Shown here: positions 19,347 through 28,071 of the stretch, piece after piece | How positions within the stretch are numbered: the stretch's first letter is position 1 | Layout: each line of letters begins with the position of its first letter | Origin: Eubacteriales bacterium | Lineage (GTDB): Bacteria > Bacillota > Clostridia > Lachnospirales > Lachnospiraceae | DNA length: 64,000 bases | NCBI GenBank assembly: GCA_030524745.1 | Contig: JAUNGC010000004.1 | Coordinates: 62,001-126,000, forward strand | Direction: 5' to 3' | Made by a program: the position numbers and the translations under genes | Notes under the pieces: generated by a model | What the model was told of the DNA's origin: nothing | Databases searched by the model: none | What the model saw: only the letters and a program-made list of their open reading frames with translations

Positions 19347-20756
19347 ATGCAGTGTTACAATTGTGGAGCGCAGCTTACGGAAAAGGACTTCTGCACAAAC
19401 TGCGGCGCGGATGTATCCAATTTCAAGAAGCTGATCAGTTTTTCCAATTATTATTATAATGACGGTCTGGAAAAAGCGGGAGTCAGGGATCTTTCCGGCG
19501 CGGTCGACAGCCTGAAACAGTGTCTGAAGTTCAACAAATATCATATTGAGGCGAGAAACCTGCTGGGACTGGTCTATTTTGAAATGGGCGAGCCGGTCGC
19601 GGCTCTCAGCGAGTGGGTAATCAGCAAGAACCTGCGTCCGGAGAAAAATGTGGCGGATGATTATATCGATGCGATACAGAAAAGTCCGACCCAGTTGGAG
19701 GCGATCAGCCAGAAGAGCAGAAAATTTAACCAGGCGCTGAATTATTGCTATCAGAACAGCAAGGATCTGGCGGTCATTCAGCTAAAGAAGCTGTTATCGG
19801 ATAATCCCAATTATGTGCAGGCCCATTTGCTGCTGGCGCTTTTGTATATCGATGCGAATGAATGGACAAAGGCGCGCAAAGAATTGGTGCGCTGCCTGAG
19901 AATTGATAAGAATAATACGATGGCGCTGCGCTATATGAAGGAAGTGGAAAGCGCGCTCCATGTGGAAGAGGAGAGTAAGTTTTCCAGAAAGCCTTCCAAA
20001 GCGGATGAAATCGTTAAGTACCAGAGCGGAAATGAAATGATTATCCAGCCGGTTAACATGATTGAGCCAAAGAAAAATATGAACTGGCTCTGGACGCTCC
20101 TGGCGGGACTTTCCGTCGGCGTGGCGGTTTCCTGGTTTTTGATTCTTCCGGCCAGAGTGCAGTCGGCAAAGGAAGACTTAAATAACAATCTGGTGGCGGT
20201 AGGGGAAGAAATCGACCGGAAGAATACGGAGATTGACAGCCTGACCAAACAGGTGGATACGCTGACCAGGGAAAATACGGACTTAAGATCCCAGACGGAA
20301 GCGCTGGCGAGCAAGGACGGACAGATGAGTACGGTGGAGGCGCTGTTAAATGCGGCTTATACCTATATCACGACGCCTGACGATATGGAAGCCCTGTCCG
20401 CCATCATTGAGCAGATCGACCGGGATACGATGGAAAATGAAGACACTTCGGAGGCTGCGCGCAATCTTTATGCAAAGCTTTTGGAGAATACGGGAACCGA
20501 TCTGGCAGAGTCTTATTATGACATCGGGTATAAGGCCTATCAGGCAACGGACTATGATACGGCTATTGAAAATCTGAAAAAAGCGGTCAGTTATGACGCC
20601 GAAAACAGCGAAGCGCTTTATGCGCTGGGAAATGCGTATAAAGAGAAAGGAAATAAGAAGCTGGCGATTGAAACTTACGAGAGCGTGATTGAACTTTTCC
20701 CGAATACGGAAAAAGCGAGACAGTCGCAGAAATATATCGATCAGCTTTCGGAATAA
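19347..20756 (+). CDS. Zinc-ribbon, TPR-repeat membrane protein
   Basis: The 469-residue protein opens with a zinc ribbon (CYNCGAQ and CTNCGAD, residues 3-19). TPR-like helical repeats follow (about 35-200, with ARNLLGLVYFEMGEP and AHLLLALLYIDANEW), then one membrane segment (WLWTLLAGLSVGVAVSWFLI, about 247-268). A coiled coil (about 275-320) and a second TPR pair near the C-terminus (SYYDIGYKAYQATDYDTA) complete it. The topology suggests cytoplasmic TPRs at the N-terminus and an extracytoplasmic coiled-coil/TPR part. It is probably a scaffold; partners are unknown. It sits between folC and the spoIIA operon and ends at its own terminator. Confidence 0.75.
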   Translation: MQCYNCGAQLTEKDFCTNCGADVSNFKKLISFSNYYYNDGLEKAGVRDLSGAVDSLKQCLKFNKYHIEARNLLGLVYFEMGEPVAALSEWVISKNLRPEKNVADDYIDAIQKSPTQLEAISQKSRKFNQALNYCYQNSKDLAVIQLKKLLSDNPNYVQAHLLLALLYIDANEWTKARKELVRCLRIDKNNTMALRYMKEVESALHVEEESKFSRKPSKADEIVKYQSGNEMIIQPVNMIEPKKNMNWLWTLLAGLSVGVAVSWFLILPARVQSAKEDLNNNLVAVGEEIDRKNTEIDSLTKQVDTLTRENTDLRSQTEALASKDGQMSTVEALLNAAYTYITTPDDMEALSAIIEQIDRDTMENEDTSEAARNLYAKLLENTGTDLAESYYDIGYKAYQATDYDTAIENLKKAVSYDAENSEALYALGNAYKEKGNKKLAIETYESVIELFPNTEKARQSQKYIDQLSE

Positions 20757-20833
20757 TGCGGTAATTTTTTGGCGGCGGCCATACGGGACGCCAAAGCCGG
20801 AATTTGGGGCAATTCAATAAAGTGATTTTACGG

Positions 20834-20866
20834 AAGAGAACATGGAAGATTTCTGTGTTCTCTTTT
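20834..20866 (+). terminator. Terminator after the TPR gene
   Basis: AAGAGAACA pairs with TGTTCTCTT followed by TT. It separates the TPR gene from the spoIIA operon, which must then have its own promoter between about 20867 and 20940. I could not pick a convincing sigma-H site there. Confidence 0.7.
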
Positions 20867-20950
20867 GTGCGTCTGGGAGAAGCGGATCGAAAAAGAAATT
20901 TTTTCAATCCGGTATGATAAGCCGTTTGCGCGGCGGAATGAGAGGGAAAT

Positions 20951-21259
20951 ATGGAAGAAAAATTGAAAATCATTGATCACTATCTGATGATAAGGCTTCC
21001 GGAGGAGGTGGATCATCACAGCAGCACAGAGATTTCCAGAAGGGCGGACAGTATGATTCTGGATAACGACGTGGAACATGTTGTATTTGACTTCTCGGAC
21101 ACAAAATTTATGGACAGTTCGGGAATCGGCGTGCTGGCCGGCCGGTACAGAAAGATATCCTGTTTTGGAGGAAAGGTCTATGTGATACATGCGGACAGCA
21201 GGATTCAGAGAATTTTGAAAATGTCCGGGCTGATGAATTTTGTGGAGATTATGGAGTAG
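20951..21259 (+). CDS. spoIIAA: Anti-sigma F factor antagonist
   Basis: SpoIIAA is a STAS-domain protein. In its unphosphorylated form it displaces SigF from the anti-sigma factor SpoIIAB in the forespore. The 102 residues cover a single STAS fold, and the phospho-acceptor serine lies in FMDSSGIGVLAGR (residues 53-65). The ATG has a GAGAGGGAAA ribosome site. It is the first gene of spoIIAA-spoIIAB-sigF, the order conserved across endospore formers, and the spoIIAB start follows after 10 bases. Confidence 0.96.
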   Translation: MEEKLKIIDHYLMIRLPEEVDHHSSTEISRRADSMILDNDVEHVVFDFSDTKFMDSSGIGVLAGRYRKISCFGGKVYVIHADSRIQRILKMSGLMNFVEIME

Positions 21260-21269
21260 GAGGGATACG

Positions 21270-21713
21270 ATGGGAAACAATATGAAAATTGAACTGGAAG
21301 CATTGGCGGAGAATGAAGGATTTGCGCGGGTGGCGGTAGCGGCGTTTATTACGCCCTTAAATCCGACGGTGGAGGAGATTTCGGATGTGAAGACGGCCGT
21401 CTCGGAGGCGGTCACAAACGCCGTCATTCACGCTTATGAGGAAAAGGGCGGAACAATCGTCATCCGGTGCGGCATTGACAACGATCTGTTACATATGGAA
21501 ATAGAGGACCGGGGAAAAGGAATTGAAAATGTGGAGCGGGCGATGGAACCGCTTTTTACCACAAGGCCGGATCTGGAGCGGTCCGGCATGGGCTTTGCCT
21601 TTATGGAAGCTTTTATGGACGGCCTGGAGGTGGAGTCCGCGCCCGGAAAAGGAACGACGGTTATTATGGAAAAAAAGCTGGGAAACAATTCCTGGGTATC
21701 TGACGAGGACTAG
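21270..21713 (+). CDS. spoIIAB: Anti-sigma F factor, serine kinase
   Basis: SpoIIAB holds SigF inactive and phosphorylates SpoIIAA. The 147-residue GHKL-type ATPase shows the N box EAVTNAVIHAYEE, the G1 box DRGKGI and the G2 region GMGFAFME. The frame extends back into spoIIAA, but ATG at 21270 (MGNNMKIELEAL) has AGGAGGG directly upstream and matches the family start. The sigF start follows after 3 bases, so coupled translation keeps the pair balanced. Confidence 0.96.
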   Translation: MGNNMKIELEALAENEGFARVAVAAFITPLNPTVEEISDVKTAVSEAVTNAVIHAYEEKGGTIVIRCGIDNDLLHMEIEDRGKGIENVERAMEPLFTTRPDLERSGMGFAFMEAFMDGLEVESAPGKGTTVIMEKKLGNNSWVSDED

Positions 21714-21716
21714 CCG

Positions 21717-22463
21717 ATGGAAGAAGTATCAGTATTGATTGCAAAGGCGCAGGCGGGGGACGCCGAAGCCAGAGACATACTGATCGAAAAAAACCTGGGA
21801 CTGGTGCATCATATTGTGAAACGGTTTACGGGAAGAGGGTACGACCTGGAGGATCTTTTCCAGACTGGAACGATCGGACTGATGAAGGCGATCGACCACT
21901 TTGATTTAAATTATGATGTGAAATTTTCAACCTATGCGGTGCCGTTGATCGCCGGGGAAATCAAGCGGTTTTTGCGGGACGACGGAATGGTGAAGGTGAG
22001 CCGCTCTTTAAAGGACGCCAACTATAAGCTGCATCTGGCAAAAACGGCTTTTCTGGCGGAGAACACAAGAGAGCCGACTTTACACGAACTTTGCGAAAAA
22101 GCGGGAATTCCTTATGAAGACGCGGTGATGGCGGTGGGAGCGGCCACGGAAGTGGAATCCCTTTCCCGGACGGTCTATGAAGGGGATGGGAAGGAAATCG
22201 TGCTGCTGGATAAGGTTGCGGCCCAGAGCCCGGACGGACAGTGGGAGGATACGGAAAAAAACCGGCTTTTAGACAAACTGCTGCTCAAACAATTGATGGA
22301 AGAACTGCCGGAGAAGGAGCGGACGCTGATCAGGATGCGTTATTACGAGGACCGCACCCAGACGCAGATCGCCAAAGCGCTGGGAATCAGCCAGGTGCAG
22401 GTGAGCCGGCTGGAAAAAAGAATTCTGATCCGCATGCGGGAATGCGCCTGCCGGGAGCCGTGA
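21717..22463 (+). CDS. sigF: RNA polymerase sigma-F factor
   Basis: SigF is the first forespore-specific sigma factor. The 248-residue protein has region 2 (GRGYDLEDLFQTGTIGLMKA and FSTYAVPLIAGEIKRF), region 3 and a region 4 helix-turn-helix (RTQTQIAKALGISQVQVSRL, about 205-225). It starts 3 bases after spoIIAB. The stop at 22463 lies only 8 bases before the second long-inverted-repeat element, so that element would be the first structure transcribed beyond the operon. Confidence 0.97.
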   Translation: MEEVSVLIAKAQAGDAEARDILIEKNLGLVHHIVKRFTGRGYDLEDLFQTGTIGLMKAIDHFDLNYDVKFSTYAVPLIAGEIKRFLRDDGMVKVSRSLKDANYKLHLAKTAFLAENTREPTLHELCEKAGIPYEDAVMAVGAATEVESLSRTVYEGDGKEIVLLDKVAAQSPDGQWEDTEKNRLLDKLLLKQLMEELPEKERTLIRMRYYEDRTQTQIAKALGISQVQVSRLEKRILIRMRECACREP

Positions 22464-22471
22464 GATGCGGG

Positions 22472-22847
22472 GACTTTGGCTGCGCCCGGCTTGTATGGAG
22501 GGAGGGGCCGGGGGTTCAGGCTTCCCGTCCGGGCGTCCTTCCCGGCGCAGGCAGGCATTTTCGCCATTCCGATATCCGAAACGGAAAATTCTGCCCAAAG
22601 TTTTGGCCCGTTTCAAACCGCCGCATGCCGCGCAAACTCGCAGCCCGCCACAGATTCATGCGAATCTGTGTCAGGCCGCTCAGACAGTGCGCGCCATACG
22701 GCAGGAACGTTCCAAAACTTTGGGGAATTTTCACGTTTCGGATATAAGTCATGGCTTCAAATGCCCGCCTGCGTCGGGAAGGACGCCCGGACGGGAAGCC
22801 TGAACCCCCTTTTGCCAGCCACCACACAGACCGGGCACAGGAAAGCC
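22472..22847. repeat. Long-inverted-repeat structured element, copy 2
   Basis: Arms 22472-22560 and 22759-22847 (89 bp each) are complementary, near-perfect for the inner 50 bp and looser outside. The core keeps the helices of copy 1 with different bases: GCCAT/ATGGC (22563/22751), TATCCGAAACG/CGTTTCGGATA (22573/22734), GAAAATT/AATTTTC (22584/22726), CCAAAGTTTTGG/CCAAAACTTTGG (22595/22712), CGTTTC/GGAACG (22609/22704), GCCGCATG/CATACGGC (22620/22695) and a tip hairpin CACAGATTC/GAATCTGTG (22649/22662). The unpaired blocks GCGCnAACTCGC and GCTCAGACA match copy 1. Open frames of 135-142 codons on both strands reflect the GC-rich palindrome. Function unknown; read-through from sigF would transcribe it. 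Confidence 0.88.
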
Positions 22848-22923
22848 ACAATAAGACAGCAGAATAAAAGCCGGGATGATAAAATGATTGCGGTTGCGCT
22901 GTGAATAGGGTAAAATGAAGCAT

Positions 22924-23085
22924 ATCAGCGAACGCCGTGTGGTGAGCTGATATGCGCTACTTCTCAACAAGCGAAGCGGTTGAGAAGGGACACGATCAGC
23001 GAACGCCGTGTGGTGAGCTGATATGCGCTACTTCTCAACAAGCGAAGCGGTTGAGAAGGGACACGATCAGCGAACGCCGTGTGGC
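22924..23085 (+). repeat. 71-bp tandem repeat of paired hairpins, 2.3 copies
   Basis: The unit starts ATCAGCGAACGCCGTGTGG and repeats at 22924, 22995 and 23066; the last copy is cut short and runs into the sortase ribosome site. Each full unit folds into two hairpins, ATCAGC..GCTGAT (extended to CATATCAGC/GCTGATATG) and CTTCTCAAC/GTTGAGAAG. The copies appear identical by eye, which suggests recent duplication. The unit contains in-frame ATGs that could extend the sortase frame upstream, but the repeat is better read as leader structure. The gap 22848-22923 shows nothing I can name. Confidence 0.85.
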
Positions 23086-23103
23086 GACAGGAGTACAGGT
23101 AAA

Positions 23104-23961
23104 ATGGATAAGAGAAAAAAGAGCGGACGAAAGAAAAGAAAGAGCGGGAGACGTTTTCATCCGGTTGAAATTATTATTTTGGCGGTAGCGATTGTGGTTT
23201 TGTGCGTCAGCGCTTTTCAACTGATTGGAATTTTTATGGAATATAAGGCGGGGAGCGACGCTTACGATGCCTTGCGGGACAAATATGTGACGGTTGTGCC
23301 GGAAGAACTGACTTCAACGCAAGAGGAAAAAGCCGGAGAGACGCAGGAGGCAGAGCGGGAAGACGCGGATGCGGATTATTTTCCGGAATATGCGATTGAT
23401 TTCGATGCGCTCGGCGGGGTAAACGGCGATATTACGGGATGGATTTATATTCCGGTTCTGAATATTGACTATCCTGTCGTACAGGGAACGGATAACGAAT
23501 ACTATCTGACGCATACGTTTGAGAAGAAAGAGAATACGTCGGGCGCTATTTTTATGGACAGCGGCGCGAATCCGCAGTTGACGGACTATAATACGCTGGT
23601 TTACGGACATAATATGAAAAACGGCAGCATGTTCGGCAAGCTGAAAAATTTCCAGAGGGACGATTCGCTATGCGCGGAAACGCCCTATATTTTCTATTAT
23701 ACAAAGGAAAAGAGTTATAAGTATCTGATCGTCAGTTATTATGTAACGGTGGACGGAAGCGACAGTTATTATCTTCCGCAGACAGAGGAAAGCTACGAGG
23801 AGTACAGAAGCCTTATTCTGAAAAAAGCGATTCATAGCTGTACCCGGGAAATTCCGGAAAATATGCCGATGCTGACTTTATCCACCTGTCACGGGAACGC
23901 GGGAGGAGAGGAACGCTTTCTGGTGCACGGCATTTTGGAGGAAGTGCGGGACGTCCGATAG
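23104..23961 (+). CDS. Class B sortase
   Basis: Sortases link surface proteins to peptidoglycan or to each other at the outer face of the membrane. The 285-residue protein has a basic N-terminus (MDKRKKSGRKKRKSGRR), one membrane anchor (about residues 22-45) and the sortase fold. The catalytic His is in LVYGHNMKNGSMFG, the Cys in TLSTCHGN and the Arg in EERFLVHG. The TLSTC form and the spacing point to class B. ATG 23104 is preceded by GGAGTACAGGTAAA; upstream in-frame ATGs fall inside the hairpin repeat and are rejected. No LPXTG-like substrate gene lies beside it. Confidence 0.9.
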   Translation: MDKRKKSGRKKRKSGRRFHPVEIIILAVAIVVLCVSAFQLIGIFMEYKAGSDAYDALRDKYVTVVPEELTSTQEEKAGETQEAEREDADADYFPEYAIDFDALGGVNGDITGWIYIPVLNIDYPVVQGTDNEYYLTHTFEKKENTSGAIFMDSGANPQLTDYNTLVYGHNMKNGSMFGKLKNFQRDDSLCAETPYIFYYTKEKSYKYLIVSYYVTVDGSDSYYLPQTEESYEEYRSLILKKAIHSCTREIPENMPMLTLSTCHGNAGGEERFLVHGILEEVRDVR

Positions 23962-24042
23962 TCTGAACGGGTAATTGCCGGAAAGATGACATAAAATTGT
24001 TTCAGATGAGCCATACTTTACATAAAAAGGCGAGGTGGGCTG

Positions 24043-24672
24043 ATGCAGAAGGAAACGCTTTATCTGAAACTGGAGAGAAATGTGGAAATACAGACGCAGG
24101 AGGTGCGGTTTAAGGATCTGGGAAAGCTGTATTGCAGGGATCAGAACCTGTTAAATCGGATCAAAGCGGAAAAGATTGTGACGCTGAAAAAGGAAGACGG
24201 CGGAAGAAAAGTCGTCTGCGTGATGAAGCTGATCGAAATGCTGCAGAAGGAATATCCGAATCTGGAAGTGGAAAATATCGGAGAAGCGGAAGTTGTGCTG
24301 GAACTTGTAAAGACAAATAAGTATAAGGGCGCAATGCAGGCGGCAAAAATCTGCTTTGTGTGCGGCATCTGCTTTTTTGGGGCTGCTTTTACGATTATGG
24401 CGTTTCATAATGATGTGGGAATCATTAAGACCTTCAGCCGGGTGTACGAAATGATTACGGGACAGGCTTCCGACGGCGTGACAATTCTGGAAATTTCTTA
24501 TTCCATCGGTCTGGCGTTGGGAATCATCGTATTTTTTAATCATATCGGCGGCAGACGCATTACGAAGGATCCGACGCCGATTGAAGTGGAAATGCGCATC
24601 TATGAAAAGGAAGTGAACGATACGCTGGTGGAAACGGCGGACAGAGAAGGAAAAATGCTGGATGTGGACTAG
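24043..24672 (+). CDS. spoVAA: Stage V sporulation protein AA
   Basis: SpoVAA is part of the SpoVA machinery that moves dipicolinic acid in spores. The 209-residue protein has a cytoplasmic N-terminal part (about 1-100) starting MQKETLYLKLERNVEI and two membrane segments (about 103-122, AAKICFVCGICFFGAAFTI, and about 148-168), matching the family length. The ATG has GCGAGGTGGG in front. In other endospore formers spoVAB follows at once. Here a 9.3-kb sugar-sensing and uptake block intervenes before spoVAB at 34067. I did not find a convincing sigma-G promoter just upstream. Confidence 0.88.
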   Translation: MQKETLYLKLERNVEIQTQEVRFKDLGKLYCRDQNLLNRIKAEKIVTLKKEDGGRKVVCVMKLIEMLQKEYPNLEVENIGEAEVVLELVKTNKYKGAMQAAKICFVCGICFFGAAFTIMAFHNDVGIIKTFSRVYEMITGQASDGVTILEISYSIGLALGIIVFFNHIGGRRITKDPTPIEVEMRIYEKEVNDTLVETADREGKMLDVD

Positions 24673-24736
24673 CGGCAGCGGTTGGAACGGACCGTAACGT
24701 TTGGAAAGTCCGGCAGGAAAAACGGGGTGGATGAAG

Positions 24737-26332
24737 ATGTATACAATCGTAGTGGCAGACGATGAAGAGGAACTCAGGAAAGCGATTATCAGACGAATCG
24801 ACTGGAATGAAATCGGATTTGAGGTAATCGGCGAGGCGGAAAACGGCATTGAAGCGCTGGAACTTGTGGGGCGTCTGGAACCGGACCTTTTATTGACGGA
24901 CATCCGTATGCCTTTCATTTCGGGAATAGAACTGGCAAGACAGGTACGGGAGATCCGTCCGGCTACGCAGATCGCCTTCTTGAGCGGTTATGATGACTTT
25001 ACTTATGCCCAGCAGGCCATTCAGTACAATATTATCAGTTATCTGCTAAAGCCGATCACGATGGCGGACCTGACGGCGGAACTGATCAATATCAGAAAAA
25101 AGATCGATTCCCTCTTCCGGGATTTTTCCCAGTATCCCAAGGAAAATCCGGACGGAGGGGAATTTTTGCTGCCCCTTTTGCTGGATCCTTTGCAAAGGCA
25201 GCCGGAGAAGGGCAGAGAAGAAAGGCTGATCAGGAAAGCGGAAACCTGCGGTCTGATTCAGGCGGAAAACAGCGCGAATCATTTTGTCGTGCTTTCCGCC
25301 GCGCTTTTTGACAAGGAAGGAAATATCTGTACGGAGCCGGGGCATGTGCATGCGGCGGACAGCATTCTGAAAAAATATGTCCGTTACAGGAGTTTTTATG
25401 TGGAAGACAGGATTGTGGCGATATTGTCTGCGACCCATGCGTCCTTTGACAAATATTTGCATATTCTGGCGGACGAGATTCTGCAGAGCATAGAGCGGAT
25501 TCTGGACCTGCACTGCTGCATCGGCGTGAGCAGAGAGGTGACGGCCCTTTGCAGTCTGCACGAAGCCTATCGGGAATCGGTGAATGCCATGCGGTATGCG
25601 AACCGCACCAGAAGCAGCAGTTGTTATATTTCGGACGAGGAACCGTTTGGCGGCGCGGATATGGAAGAGGTGCTGCAGATCAGCGCGCAGGTGGAGACAC
25701 TGATCAGAAGCGGCAGCAAGGAAGCGCTTTCTGCTTTTTTGGAGGACCAGTTTGGACAACTGGAAGGAGCCAGAAGAGAAAAAGTGAATTTTCTTCTGCT
25801 GGAACTGACCTCCAGCGTATGCCGGATTATGTATGCCGTTTCGGACGATATGGAGATCAATCATTTTTCGCGGGAAATGTTTGTGGAGAGGGCCCCGCTT
25901 CTGGACCGGACGTTTCCGGAGGCGATGGAGCAGTTTAAAAAGCTGTGCCTGTCAGCCGCGGATCAGATTCTGCGGGAGAAAAACAAAAGCAGAATGGACG
26001 CCTGCGACAGGGCGCTTGCTCTGATCGGAGAGGAGTTTTCCAATCCGGATATTTCGCTGGTTTTTGTTGCAGGCAGAATCGGCGTCAGTCCCAATTACCT
26101 GAGCGCGCTGATTAAGAAACGAACAGGGAAGAGTTTTGTGGACTATCTCACACAGAAACGGATGGAAGCGGCGCGGGAGCAGCTTTTACATACTTCTTTA
26201 AAAGTCAGGGAAATTTCCGAAGCCTGCGGTTATAACGATCAGCATTATTTCAGTTATTGTTTTAAAAAGTTTGCCGGCGTATCCCCGAATATGCTGCGCC
26301 AGCAGATGAATACGGGCGTGGAGAGCATATGA
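24737..26332 (+). CDS. AraC-family response regulator (YesN-like)
   Basis: The 531-residue regulator has an N-terminal receiver (about 1-120) with the acidic pair at 8-9, phospho-acceptor Asp55 in LLTDIRMPF and the lysine in YLLKPI. A long middle region (about 130-420) follows, then an AraC-type double helix-turn-helix (about 430-531, VAGRIGVSPNYLSALIKKR and EACGYNDQHYFSYCFKKF). The frame opens earlier, but ATG 24737 sits 7 bases after GGGGTGG and gives the usual MYTIVVADDEE start. It overlaps the histidine kinase by ATGA. Together they should sense an external sugar signal and control the mgl genes downstream. Confidence 0.92.
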   Translation: MYTIVVADDEEELRKAIIRRIDWNEIGFEVIGEAENGIEALELVGRLEPDLLLTDIRMPFISGIELARQVREIRPATQIAFLSGYDDFTYAQQAIQYNIISYLLKPITMADLTAELINIRKKIDSLFRDFSQYPKENPDGGEFLLPLLLDPLQRQPEKGREERLIRKAETCGLIQAENSANHFVVLSAALFDKEGNICTEPGHVHAADSILKKYVRYRSFYVEDRIVAILSATHASFDKYLHILADEILQSIERILDLHCCIGVSREVTALCSLHEAYRESVNAMRYANRTRSSSCYISDEEPFGGADMEEVLQISAQVETLIRSGSKEALSAFLEDQFGQLEGARREKVNFLLLELTSSVCRIMYAVSDDMEINHFSREMFVERAPLLDRTFPEAMEQFKKLCLSAADQILREKNKSRMDACDRALALIGEEFSNPDISLVFVAGRIGVSPNYLSALIKKRTGKSFVDYLTQKRMEAAREQLLHTSLKVREISEACGYNDQHYFSYCFKKFAGVSPNMLRQQMNTGVESI

Positions 26333-28071
26333 ATAAAAAGGAACGGGTGCGGGAAAAGAAAAGAAGGATATCCAGTTCGGCGGTTATGATAATGCTGGTG
26401 GTTGGAATTACGGCGATTGCCATGGGCGTGGGACTTGCTGCATTTCTGGCGGTTTACAGCCGCGCCGCCAGACAGAATGCGGTAATCAGCAGCGATCATG
26501 CCGTGGTGCAGGCTTCCAACATCATGCACAATTTTACGGAGGATATCGGAGAAGGACTGCGTCTTGTAGAGGGGATTTTTTCCAGAAATTCGCAGAGCCG
26601 GGACGCAGATATGAATGCGCTGGTATCCGTCCGCACGGATGTGGTGGCGGTCATGAGTTACGATCCTGCGACGGGAGAACTGGATGAAATGTGGAGCGGC
26701 CGGCAGCGGGTGAAGGAATCGCCGCTGGTCAATTTATCCTATGGAGAAGAAATTGCGGAAAAAGTGAAGGACGGGGATCGTATTTTTATTTCCAATCCCC
26801 ATGTGGAGAGTTTGCTTGCCGATTATTATCCGTGGGTGGTCTCTGTTTGTAAACTGGTGAAGACGGCGGAGGGAGAAGAACGCGTTCTGGTGATGGACAC
26901 CAGGTTTTCCCAAATCGCAGGTTATGTGGATGATGTGGGGATTGGCCATCATGGGTATTGTTTTATTATGGATGAAGCGGGAAACATCATCTATCATCCG
27001 CAGCAGCAGCTCATTTTTTCCGGTTTAAAGGAGGAAAAAACAAAGGAACTGGCTCAAAAAGAAGACGGCAGTTTTACGCAGGGAGAGATGATTTATACGA
27101 TATTGACCCTGCCGGACAGCGGCTGGAGAATTGTGGGCATCAGCTTTGTGGACGAGATGGTATATGACCGGATGGCAAGTGTGGCGGCGCTGATTATTAC
27201 ACTGCTTCTGGCTGTGCTTGCGATTACGTTTGTCAGCAGTCTGGTATTGTCCCGGGTGATTTCCAGACCGATGAAGGGGCTGGCAAAAGCGATGGAAGCG
27301 TTTGAAAAGGATGCGTCGGGTTTTACTTATTATCCGATAAAGGGAACGAGCGAAGTGGAAGCGCTTTCCGATTCCTTCGGCCATATGGTGGTGCAGATTC
27401 AGGAACTGATGACGAAGGTGCGCAATGAAGAGATTTCCTTAAGAAAGACCGAACTGCGTGCGCTGCAGGCGCAGATCAATCCCCACTTTTTGTATAATAC
27501 GCTGGATTCCATTGCCTGGATGTGCGAGGAGAGCAGAACGAAGGAAGCCGTGGAAATGGTAAACGCGCTGGCAAGACTGTTCAGAATCAGCATCAGCAAA
27601 GGGCACGAACTGATTCCCATTGAGAAGGAAGTGGAGCATGCCAGAAGCTATCTGATGATTCAGAATTTCCGGTATAAAAACCAGTTCCGGTATTCCTTTG
27701 AAGTGGATGAGGAATGTCTTCCTTACTATTGCAATAAAATCACGTTGCAGCCGATCATTGAAAATGCGATTTATCACGGGCTGAACCGGATGATCGACGA
27801 GGGGCTGATCCGGATCAGAATCTATATGGAAGAGGACGCCGTGATTTTTACGGTGGAGGATAACGGCGTGGGCATGTCGGCGGAACAGTGCCGCAGCATC
27901 TTAAACCGGGAACCGGGCGACAATACGGGGATTGGCATTAAGAATGTGAACGACAGGATCCGGATCTACTTCGGAGAGCAGTACGGACTGAAAATCGAGA
28001 GCGAGCAGGATGTGGGGACGAAAGTCATCATCACAATGCCGAAGGTGAAGGAGGAAATTCATGAAGCATAG
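26329..28071 (+). CDS. Sensor histidine kinase (YesM-like)
   Basis: The 580-residue kinase has a membrane segment near residues 20-42, an extracellular Cache-like sensor (about 45-280), a second membrane segment (about 282-305), a HAMP linker, and the His_kinase domain with His386 in AQINPHFLYNTLDS. A HATPase_c region follows (ENAIYHGL, DNGVGM, GIGIKNV). It is coupled to the response regulator by ATGA overlap. Its own end overlaps the next gene, a sugar-binding lipoprotein, by 11 bases, which suggests that the lipoprotein presents ligand to this sensor. Confidence 0.93.
   Translation: MNKKERVREKKRRISSSAVMIMLVVGITAIAMGVGLAAFLAVYSRAARQNAVISSDHAVVQASNIMHNFTEDIGEGLRLVEGIFSRNSQSRDADMNALVSVRTDVVAVMSYDPATGELDEMWSGRQRVKESPLVNLSYGEEIAEKVKDGDRIFISNPHVESLLADYYPWVVSVCKLVKTAEGEERVLVMDTRFSQIAGYVDDVGIGHHGYCFIMDEAGNIIYHPQQQLIFSGLKEEKTKELAQKEDGSFTQGEMIYTILTLPDSGWRIVGISFVDEMVYDRMASVAALIITLLLAVLAITFVSSLVLSRVISRPMKGLAKAMEAFEKDASGFTYYPIKGTSEVEALSDSFGHMVVQIQELMTKVRNEEISLRKTELRALQAQINPHFLYNTLDSIAWMCEESRTKEAVEMVNALARLFRISISKGHELIPIEKEVEHARSYLMIQNFRYKNQFRYSFEVDEECLPYYCNKITLQPIIENAIYHGLNRMIDEGLIRIRIYMEEDAVIFTVEDNGVGMSAEQCRSILNREPGDNTGIGIKNVNDRIRIYFGEQYGLKIESEQDVGTKVIITMPKVKEEIHEA

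Noticed and set aside
20867-20950. Sigma-H promoter for the spoIIA operon
   Set aside because: A CGGAATGA -10-like string occurs near 20935, but no matching AGGA-type -35 was found at the right distance.
14092-22847. The two inverted-repeat elements as an ordinary MITE family
   Set aside because: MITE ends are conserved and interiors drift; here the arms differ between copies and the core is conserved, and no target duplication was seen. Mobility is still possible.
22476-22923. Open frames of 142 (+) and 135 (-) codons
   Set aside because: Both lie in the inverted-repeat element and exist on both strands because the palindrome is GC-rich; they have no ribosome sites.
22924-23085. CRISPR array
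   Set aside because: Only 2.3 copies of a 71-bp unit with no spacers and no cas genes nearby.
23962-24042. Sigma-G promoter before spoVAA
   Set aside because: CATACTT and CATAAAA are present, but no GHATR-like -35 box lies 17-18 bases upstream of either.
24151-24918. 255-codon minus-strand frame
   Set aside because: Antisense to spoVAA and the response regulator start; no ribosome site, low-complexity start.
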